Source: Dyella japonica DSM 16301 (GTDB taxonomy: Bacteria; Pseudomonadota; Gammaproteobacteria; Xanthomonadales; Rhodanobacteraceae). Taken from it: a stretch of 64,000 nucleotides of DNA. The stretch is taken from NCBI RefSeq assembly GCF_001010355.1, contig NZ_JPLA01000024.1, forward strand, positions 98,798 through 162,797. The letters are read 5' to 3'. Each line of letters opens with the position of its first letter. Positions within the stretch are counted from its first letter, which is position 1. The notes under the pieces are model-generated. The model saw nothing but the letters and a program-made list of their open reading frames with translations, was not told the DNA's origin and searched no databases. The translations under genes and the position numbers were made by a program. Shown piece after piece: positions 33,353 through 40,288 of this stretch.

Positions 33353-33380
33353 GGTCCGCTTTCGACCCCAAGCAGACATT
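33351..33380. repeat. Array palindrome E5
   Basis: GTCCGCTTT and AGCAGAC flank CGACCCCA at 33354-33377. It abuts the stop codon of the small membrane protein gene (TAAGGTCCGC), the same junction form as E1 and E4. Confidence 0.75.
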
Positions 33381-33429
33381 GCTCGTGGCATAAACCCGCC
33401 TCATACCAACGAGCTGGAAGGTGCCTTCG

Positions 33430-33819
33430 ATGAAACGCCTCTGGACGATCATTGGGGTAGAGAACGTCGCTGCGAGTTTCAAGTGGTACCAGACACTTTT
33501 CGGGCAGGAACCATCTGAACCCGGCCACGACTATTTCGGCCAGATTCTCGACACCGATGGAGCGGTTCTTTTGTGTCTCCACGCTTGGGGTGCGCATGAG
33601 CATCCCACACTGACGAGCGCCGATCTGGCGAAGCCGGGTAACGGGCTTATTCTCTTTTTCCGTGTTGACGATTTTGACGCAGCGCTCTCCAGGGCTCGTG
33701 CACTGGTCGACCAGCTGACCGAGGAGCCCAACGAAAATCCAGCCACTGGCACCATGGAATTTTCGCTCATCGATCTCGATGGCTACTATGTCATGGTAAG
33801 CGCGTTGCCCTCCCCGTAA
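33430..33819 (+). CDS. VOC-family (glyoxalase-fold) protein
   Basis: This is a 129-aa protein from ATG 33430 with GGAAGG 8 nt upstream. It reads RLWTIIGVENVAASFKWYQTLFGQEP, YFGQILDTDGAVLLCLHAWGAHEHP, LFFRVDDFDAALSRARALVD and EFSLIDLDGYYVMVSAL, two VOC modules with an LFFRV.D.D.A centre and a D.DGYY ending. The enzymatic role is unknown; resistance-type VOC proteins are common in mobile cassettes. Last intact gene of the array. Confidence 0.85.
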   Translation: MKRLWTIIGVENVAASFKWYQTLFGQEPSEPGHDYFGQILDTDGAVLLCLHAWGAHEHPTLTSADLAKPGNGLILFFRVDDFDAALSRARALVDQLTEEPNENPATGTMEFSLIDLDGYYVMVSALPSP

Positions 33820-33868
33820 GGTCGTCCCTCGAAAGCATGCGTCACGCCAGGGCGGGGACGTTGATACG

Positions 33869-33891
33869 GTCCGCTCTCGATCAGGGGCGAC
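33869..33891. repeat. Array palindrome E6 (diverged)
   Basis: GTCCGCTCTCGAT then GGCGACATTTA keep the left arm and the loop start but the right arm is degraded. It lies 50 bp after the VOC gene. Confidence 0.55.
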
Positions 33892-34120
33892 ATTTAGGGC
33901 CGCGCGGCTCGATCACCTGATCGTAATGCGCAGCGAAGGCGTGTCCGTCCGTCTCGATATGCGGAGATGCCGAAAGAAAAAGGCGCGCGATTTCATGTAT
34001 CGCCGAAGGCTCTGCCGGCGCCAGCATCTTGCAACGGGCCAAGTTGTGATCGCCAAAAGTCTTTTGCGTTGCAGCAAGCATCCCGGCGGCAAAGCAGGTT
34101 AGAGTTGGGGACAGGCACAA
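33881..34120 (-). pseudogene. Possible gene fragment
   Basis: A 79-codon minus-strand frame reads MCLSPTLTCFAAGMLAATQKTF, RCKMLAPAEPSAIHEIARLFLSAS and FAAHYDQVIEPRGP. The composition is protein-like but there is no ribosome site, and its 3' end runs into palindrome E6. It may be the C-terminal remnant of a larger protein. I do not recognise the family. Confidence 0.25.
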
Positions 34121-34176
34121 GTCGCTGTCATCCGGGAACCGGGTCCATCACTTCGTGGCCTTTTTTTAGATGCTCA

Positions 34177-34194
34177 ATTTAGATCGATCTAAAT
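34177..34194. promoter_or_regulatory. 18-bp perfect palindrome, candidate LacI-type operator of the mannosidase locus
   Basis: ATTTAGATCGATCTAAAT is a perfect palindrome with a central CG, the form bound by LacI-family repressors. It lies 39 bp before the start codon of the first GH92 gene in an otherwise GC-rich context. No LacI gene is in the window. Confidence 0.6.
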
Positions 34195-34232
34195 ACGTGA
34201 AGACGGCTAGACGTCCGTCGGGGAGAGGTGGC

Positions 34233-36650
34233 ATGGGGCAGGGCTTGTCGGTTGGGCAGGGGCGTCGGCGCGCGTGGTTCGCGGCGTTGGCGTGTGGCGT
34301 GTCGATGGCGGTCGCGTCGCCCTTGCTCGCGCAGGGCGCGAGTCAGCCGGCGGACGAGGTCAATCCGTTGATCGGCAGCCGCCATGGCGGCAACACCTAC
34401 CCGGGTGCGGTGGTTCCGTTTGGCATGTTGCAGTGGAGCCCGGAGAACACGCGCGGCAAGCACCCCCACACCGCTTCGCCCAGCGGCTATCTGTACGACG
34501 CGCCGCGCATCCGCGGCTTGAGCCTCACGCATATTTCCGGCGCCGGTTGTGCCGGTGCCAGCGGCGATGTGCCGTTCATGCCGGTGACCACCTCGGTGCA
34601 GAGTTCGCCGTCGGCTGATCTCACCGATGCCACCTACGCCAGCGACTACACGCACGCCAACGAGCAGTCCACGGCCGGCGCGTATCGCGTGCGCCTGGCC
34701 AATGACGTGCAGGTGGAACTGGCAGCGGCGACGCGCAGCGGCATCGGCAGCTTTGCGTTTCCTGCCAACAAGCCGGCCAATCTGCTGATCCGTACTTCCG
34801 ATTCCGAAGTGGGCAGCAGCGATGCGAATGTCAGCATCGATCGCGCCACGCACACGGTCACCGGTTCGGTGACCAGCGGCAATTTCTGCGGCTATCTGGC
34901 CAAGGCCGATCAGCGCAGCTACTACACGCTGTATTTCGTGGCGCAGTTCGATCAGCCGTTCGCCTCCACCGGCGCCTGGCATGACGGTGACGTGCAGCCC
35001 GGCAAGACGGCGGCACAGGGCGGCACGGGCTATGACGCGAAGGGCTTCCCCACCGCGGGCAAGGGCTCGGGCGTGTGGTTGGGCTTTGATCCGGCCAAGG
35101 GCGCGGTCAACGTGCGCGTGGGCATCTCGTACGTGAGCCTCGACAACGCCAAGGCCAACCTCGCCGCGGAGATTCCTGCGGGTCAGACGGTGGCGCAGGT
35201 GCAGGCCAAGGCCCGCCAGGCGTGGAATGATGCGCTCGGCAAGGTCGCCATCACCGGCGGCAGCGCCGATGAGCGCACCACCTTCTACACCGCGCTCTAC
35301 CACTCGCTGTTGCATCCCAATGTGTTCAGCGACGTCAACGGCGAATACCGCGGCTTCGACCAGCAGGTGCATCGCGTCGAAGGCAAGCAGCGCGTGCAGT
35401 ACGCGAACTTCTCCGGCTGGGATGTGTACCGCTCGCAGTTGCAGCTGGTCACCTGGCTGTATCCGGAGGTGGGCAGCGACATCGCGCAGTCGCTGTTCAA
35501 CCAGGCCAAGCAGAATAACGGCGAGTGGGATCGCTGGACGCACAACAACGGCGGCACGCACGTGATGAGCGGCGATCCGGCCGTGCCGGCGCTGGCTGCG
35601 ATCGATGCCTTTGGTGGCCACGATTTTGATCTGCATGGCGCCTACGCCTCGTTGCTCAAGGCCGCCACCGAGACGACCGCCAACGATCTCTCCGATGACG
35701 GCTGCAACGTAGAGTGCGTGGGCCAGCGTCCGTCGCTCGACCAGTGGCTGAAGCTGCATTACATCGCCACCACCTCGCATGCCTGGGGCGGCGCGGCGGA
35801 AACGCTGGAAGACGTGACGGCCGATTTTGCGCTCTCGCAGCTGGCGGCGCGCGTCGGCGACAAGAAGAACGAAGCGCAATTCCTGACCCGTGCCGGCTAC
35901 TGGCGCAATCTGTTCAACCCGAAGGCGGCGCCGGACGGCGGCTATATCCAGAACCGCAACGCCGACGGCAGCTGGCCTGCGTTTAAGCCCGAAGCCGACG
36001 ATGGCTTTGTCGAAGGCAGCGCGGCGGTCTATCTGTGGATGGTGCCGTTCGACGTGCGTGGCCTGTTCGACCAGATGGGCGGCATCGACAAGGCATCGGC
36101 CCGGCTGGATCGCTTCTTCCACGACGACAAGGGCAAGTGGGCGCTGACCGAAGCCGGTCCGCTGCATGCCGAGCTCGACAACGAACCTTCGGTGGGCACG
36201 CCGTGGCTGTACGCTTTTGTCGGCCAGCCGTCGAAGACGCAGGAAGCGGTGCGCATCGTAGTGAACACGCTGTGGAAGAACACGCCCGAAGGCATCCCCG
36301 GCAATGACGACCTGGGTGAGATGTCGTCCTGGTATGTGTGGTCCGCGCTCGGCATGTATCCGGCTATTCCGGGCCGCGCCGAGCTGATCCTCGGCAGCCC
36401 GTTGTTCACCCATGCGGTGATTCATCGCACACAGGGCGACGTGGTGATTGCCGCACCATCGGCCTCGGCGCAGACCCCGTTCGTGCAGTCGCTGAGCGTC
36501 AATGGCAAGTCGCATGACAGTCCGTGGCTGCCGGCGGTTTTCGCCGAGCATGGCGGCAAGCTTGAATTTACCCTGGGTGCGCAGGCCAATAAGGCCTGGG
36601 GCAGCGACATCGCCAAGGCGCCGCCGTCGTTCCCGCCGCCCAAGGCGTAA
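34233..36650 (+). CDS. GH92 alpha-mannosidase, exported (first copy)
   Basis: This is an 805-aa protein from ATG 34233, with GGGAGAGG just upstream; the longer frame covers the operator. Signal peptide: WFAALACGVSMAVASPLLAQ. GH92 signatures: VNPLIGSRHGGNTYPGAVVP, RIRGLSLTHISGAGC, GWDVYRSQLQL, EWDRWTHNNGGTHVMSGDP and GNDDLGEMSSWYVWSALGMY. The family contains calcium-dependent exo-alpha-mannosidases acting on N-glycan or mannan branches. This copy has no extra domains. It heads a GH92-GH92-TonB receptor run. Confidence 0.93.
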   Translation: MGQGLSVGQGRRRAWFAALACGVSMAVASPLLAQGASQPADEVNPLIGSRHGGNTYPGAVVPFGMLQWSPENTRGKHPHTASPSGYLYDAPRIRGLSLTHISGAGCAGASGDVPFMPVTTSVQSSPSADLTDATYASDYTHANEQSTAGAYRVRLANDVQVELAAATRSGIGSFAFPANKPANLLIRTSDSEVGSSDANVSIDRATHTVTGSVTSGNFCGYLAKADQRSYYTLYFVAQFDQPFASTGAWHDGDVQPGKTAAQGGTGYDAKGFPTAGKGSGVWLGFDPAKGAVNVRVGISYVSLDNAKANLAAEIPAGQTVAQVQAKARQAWNDALGKVAITGGSADERTTFYTALYHSLLHPNVFSDVNGEYRGFDQQVHRVEGKQRVQYANFSGWDVYRSQLQLVTWLYPEVGSDIAQSLFNQAKQNNGEWDRWTHNNGGTHVMSGDPAVPALAAIDAFGGHDFDLHGAYASLLKAATETTANDLSDDGCNVECVGQRPSLDQWLKLHYIATTSHAWGGAAETLEDVTADFALSQLAARVGDKKNEAQFLTRAGYWRNLFNPKAAPDGGYIQNRNADGSWPAFKPEADDGFVEGSAAVYLWMVPFDVRGLFDQMGGIDKASARLDRFFHDDKGKWALTEAGPLHAELDNEPSVGTPWLYAFVGQPSKTQEAVRIVVNTLWKNTPEGIPGNDDLGEMSSWYVWSALGMYPAIPGRAELILGSPLFTHAVIHRTQGDVVIAAPSASAQTPFVQSLSVNGKSHDSPWLPAVFAEHGGKLEFTLGAQANKAWGSDIAKAPPSFPPPKA

Positions 36651-36706
36651 GCGGCAACGAGCGTGCGTGACCCAACCTTGGGCGGACTGGATGGCGGAGA
36701 GTGTGG

Positions 36707-39700
36707 ATGAATAAGCAGACGGCTATGCATGGCATCACGGCGACGCAGGGCATGCGTCGTCAGCTGATGAGTCTCGCTGTCGCCCTGGGCCTTGCGTCGG
36801 CGGCGCATGCAGCGACCACGCCGCCCCAGGGCTTTGCCACCTCGTTCGAAACCGGCGATGCCCAGCCCGATTCGGCCAGCGTCAAAGGCTGGCGCATGAG
36901 TGTGGTGTCCGGCCCCGGCAAGGAGGAATCCCTCACCTCCAAGCCGGGTGTCGGTTTCACCGGCACACGCAGCCTCCGCTACGACGCGGACGCGGTCAGC
37001 GACACGCACGAACGTCGCATCGTGCTGTTTCATGCGAAGCAGCCCCTGACGGCGGCCTCGCATCTTTCCTATGTGGTGTTTCCCGCCGATCCGACGGGAG
37101 AGGCCCGCGGCCTGGCGCAATACGTGGCGGTGGATCTGCTGTTCACCGACGGCACGCGATTGTCGTCGCTGCACGCCCAGGATCAGCACCGCGTGCCCGC
37201 CAGCGCATCCGCGCAGGGAGCGGCGCGCATGTTGCACGACAACCAGTGGAATGCGCTGGATATCGACGTGGGTGCGGTGGCGGCCGGCAAGACTGTCGCC
37301 GCGATCGAGCTGGTGGAGGCGGCGCCCAAGGGCACGGACGCTTTCCACGGTTATATCGACGATCTTCGTCTTGGTGATGTCGCCGCGACGGCGGATGCAT
37401 CACCGAACACCTATGTGGACACGCGTCGCGGCAGCAATGCGAACGCGCATTTCTCGCGTGGCAATAATTTCCCCGCTGTGGCTTTGCCGCATGGTTTCAA
37501 TTTCTGGACGCCCACGACCCAGGCTGGCTCGGACTGGATCTATCAATACCAGGACCGCAACGGCCCGGACAACCATCCGCGCATCCAGGCGTTCGCGCTG
37601 AGTCACGAGCCCAGTCCGTGGATGGGCGATCGCCAGACCTTCCAGATCATGCCGGCCGCGGTTGCCAGTGGTGCGCCGCCGCTCGATCGCGGTGCGCGCT
37701 CGCTGAGCTTTACCCACGATCACGAAACCGCGCGCGCCGATCTGTATCAGGTCACCTTTGACAACGGCATCAGCGCGGCGATGACGCCGACCAGTCACGC
37801 GGCCATGATGCGCTTCACCTTCAAGGGTGATCGCTCGCAGCTGGTGTTCGACAACCGCAACGACAAGGGCGGCATCGAGCTGGATGCGCAGCACGGCAGC
37901 ATCAGCGGCTATTCCGATGTGGCCAGCCATCTGTCCACGGGTGCGACGCGCTTGTTCTTCTACGCGAGCTTTGATCGACCGGTTGCCGAGAGCGGCCGGC
38001 TGAGCGGGCAGGGGCGCGATCACGTAGGCGCGTGGTTCGGCTTCGACACGGCGACGGACAAAACCGTGACGATGCGTATCGCCACCTCGCTGATCAGCCT
38101 GGAACAGGCCAAGCGCAATCTCGCCCAGGAAATTGCCGACAACGACACCTTCGACAGCGTGCAGGCACGTGCCGCGTCGCGCTGGAACGAGATGCTTGGC
38201 CACATCGAGATTCCCGGTGCCGCCGCGTCCGACAAGGTGACGCTGTATTCCAACCTGTATCGCCTGTTCCTCTATCCCAACGAGGCCTACGAAAACGTCG
38301 GCACGGCGGCGAAGCCGGACTATCGCTACGCCAGCCCGTTCTCCGCAGCGACCGGCGCCAATACGCCGACCCAGACCGGCGCGCGCATCGTCGCCGGCAA
38401 GCCGTACGTCAACAATGGCCTGTGGGACACCTACCGCACGGCGTGGCCGGCCTATGCCTTGCTGACGCCCACGCAGGCGGGCGAGATGATCGACGGCTTC
38501 GTGCAGCAGTATCGCGATGGTGGCTGGATCGCACGCTGGTCCTCACCCGGCTATGCCGATCTGATGGTGGGCACCAGTGCCGATGTCGCTTTTGCCGATG
38601 CCTGGAACAAGGGCATCCACAATTTTGACGTGCACTCGTTTTATCAGGCAGCCCTCAAGGACGCGACCGTGGTGAGCGAGATACCCGGCGCAGGCCGCAA
38701 GGGCATCGAGCGCTCGGTGTTCAATGGCTATGTGGACAACAGCACGGACGAAGGTCTGTCCTGGTCGATGGCCGGCTATCTCAATGATTTCGGCATCGGC
38801 GAACTGGCGCAGACGCTGGCGGCAAACCACGAGGCGGGTGATAGCTATGCCGCGCACTACGCCGACGACGCCCGTTATTTCCACAGCCGCTCGCTCAACT
38901 TCGTCAAGCTGTTCGACAGTGCCGTCGGCTTCTTCGTGGGCCGCAAGCCGGATGGGTCCTGGCGCATCGATGCAGAGCGTTTCGATCCGAAGGCCTGGGG
39001 TGGCGATTACACCGAAACCAACGCCTGGAACATGACCTTCGAGGGCGTGCAGGACGGGCAGGGGCTGGCCAATCTTTACGGCGGCCTCGAAGGGCTGGCC
39101 AAGAAGCTCGACGCGTTCTTCGACGCCGGTACCGATTTCAACGTGGGCGAATACGGCGGCATCATCCACGAGATGCTCGAGGCGCGCGACGTGCGCATGG
39201 GCCAGTACGGCCACAGCAACCAGCCCTCGCATCACATCCTCTACATGTACGACCTGGTCGGCCAGCCGTGGAAGACGCAGGACAAGGTGCGCGATGCACT
39301 GTCGCGTCTGTATGTGGGCAGCGAGATTGGCCAGGGCTATCCGGGCGACGAAGACAACGGCGAGATGTCCGCGTGGTGGGTATTCAGTGCGGCGGGCTTC
39401 TATCCGCTGCGCATGGGCACGCCCACCTATGCGATCGGCGCACCGTATTTCCCGCACATGATCATCCATCTGGACAACGGCAAGACCATCGATATCCGTG
39501 CGCCGGAAGTGAGCGATCGCAATCGCTACATCCAGGGCATGACGCTCAACGGCAAGGCCTACGATCGCAGCTGGCTGGCGCATGCCGATCTGGCCAACGG
39601 TGCGGTGCTGGACTTCCGTATGGGTGCAGCGCCCTCGCAGTGGGGTAGTGCCGATGGTGACGCGCGCCTGCCATCGCAGACGTCCGGTTCCGCGACGCCC

Positions 39701-40126
39701 GCGCCGCTGGTCGATCTTGCCGACAGCAAGAGTGCACACGTCGTGGTCGCAAGCGATGACAGTGCCGCGCATGCGCTGAGCGACAACACCTCTGATACCG
39801 AGGCGTCGCTCAAGGGTTCGCAGCCCGCTGTCCAACTGGACCTCGAGCAGCCGCGCGAAATCGCGATGTACACGCTCACCTCGTCGGCGAAGGCGGGGCA
39901 CGATCCCAAGAGTTGGAAGTTTGAAGGTTCAACCGATGGCGTTCACTGGGTCACCCTGGATGAACGTCGCGGCGAAGCATTTCCATGGCGTCGACAGACG
40001 CGCGCATTCGGTGTGGCGCACCAGGGGAATTACGCGCACTACCGGTGGCGTGCGGAACACGTTGACGCTTTGCAAGGCGTTGCATTGTCAGAGGTGGAGT
40101 GGCTTGGGTTAGCGCCTACACCCTGA
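36707..40126 (+). CDS. GH92 alpha-mannosidase with N-terminal lectin-like and C-terminal discoidin-like domains
   Basis: This is a 1139-aa protein from ATG 36707 (GGAGAG 5 nt upstream). Signal peptide: LMSLAVALGLASAAHA. Residues ~35-225 form a strand-rich carbohydrate-binding-like region (FATSFETGDAQPDSASVKGW). GH92 follows: NTYVDTRRGSNANAHFSRGN, NNGLWDTYRTAWPAYALLTP and GDEDNGEMSAWWVFSAAGFY. The last ~140 residues (YTLTSSAKAGHDPKSWKFEG, SEVEWLGLA) fit an F5/8 type C discoidin domain. It is 56 bp after the first GH92 and probably acts on a different mannose linkage. Confidence 0.92.
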   Translation: MNKQTAMHGITATQGMRRQLMSLAVALGLASAAHAATTPPQGFATSFETGDAQPDSASVKGWRMSVVSGPGKEESLTSKPGVGFTGTRSLRYDADAVSDTHERRIVLFHAKQPLTAASHLSYVVFPADPTGEARGLAQYVAVDLLFTDGTRLSSLHAQDQHRVPASASAQGAARMLHDNQWNALDIDVGAVAAGKTVAAIELVEAAPKGTDAFHGYIDDLRLGDVAATADASPNTYVDTRRGSNANAHFSRGNNFPAVALPHGFNFWTPTTQAGSDWIYQYQDRNGPDNHPRIQAFALSHEPSPWMGDRQTFQIMPAAVASGAPPLDRGARSLSFTHDHETARADLYQVTFDNGISAAMTPTSHAAMMRFTFKGDRSQLVFDNRNDKGGIELDAQHGSISGYSDVASHLSTGATRLFFYASFDRPVAESGRLSGQGRDHVGAWFGFDTATDKTVTMRIATSLISLEQAKRNLAQEIADNDTFDSVQARAASRWNEMLGHIEIPGAAASDKVTLYSNLYRLFLYPNEAYENVGTAAKPDYRYASPFSAATGANTPTQTGARIVAGKPYVNNGLWDTYRTAWPAYALLTPTQAGEMIDGFVQQYRDGGWIARWSSPGYADLMVGTSADVAFADAWNKGIHNFDVHSFYQAALKDATVVSEIPGAGRKGIERSVFNGYVDNSTDEGLSWSMAGYLNDFGIGELAQTLAANHEAGDSYAAHYADDARYFHSRSLNFVKLFDSAVGFFVGRKPDGSWRIDAERFDPKAWGGDYTETNAWNMTFEGVQDGQGLANLYGGLEGLAKKLDAFFDAGTDFNVGEYGGIIHEMLEARDVRMGQYGHSNQPSHHILYMYDLVGQPWKTQDKVRDALSRLYVGSEIGQGYPGDEDNGEMSAWWVFSAAGFYPLRMGTPTYAIGAPYFPHMIIHLDNGKTIDIRAPEVSDRNRYIQGMTLNGKAYDRSWLAHADLANGAVLDFRMGAAPSQWGSADGDARLPSQTSGSATPAPLVDLADSKSAHVVVASDDSAAHALSDNTSDTEASLKGSQPAVQLDLEQPREIAMYTLTSSAKAGHDPKSWKFEGSTDGVHWVTLDERRGEAFPWRRQTRAFGVAHQGNYAHYRWRAEHVDALQGVALSEVEWLGLAPTP

Positions 40127-40152
40127 GTTGATCCAGCAAGGAAAGGCCTGGA

Positions 40153-40175
40153 CCGCGGAAGGCTGACTTCCGCGG
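40153..40175 (+). terminator. Hairpin between GH92 and receptor genes
   Basis: CCGCGGAAG and CTTCCGCGG form a 9-bp perfect stem with a 5-nt loop in the 162-bp gap. It has no T-run directly after, so it may be a processing or stability element, or partial attenuation, rather than a full terminator. Confidence 0.4.
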
Positions 40176-40288
40176 CATAGGGGAGTTTTGCGTCTTCGTT
40201 TTGCCGTCCACCAGCGACGGTGGCGAGGTTTGTCTTAGCAAGCCGTCTTTGACGGGCGGCGAGCACATTCCGGGGAGAACCACTGTTC

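Noticed and set aside
30745..33891. CRISPR array interpretation of the repeated palindromes
   Set aside because: Spacing is irregular (about 0.3-1.4 kb) and the spacers are genes; no cas genes.
34179..36551. 790-codon minus-strand frame
   Set aside because: Antisense to the GH92 gene; low-complexity Arg/His/Ala-rich product with no ribosome site.
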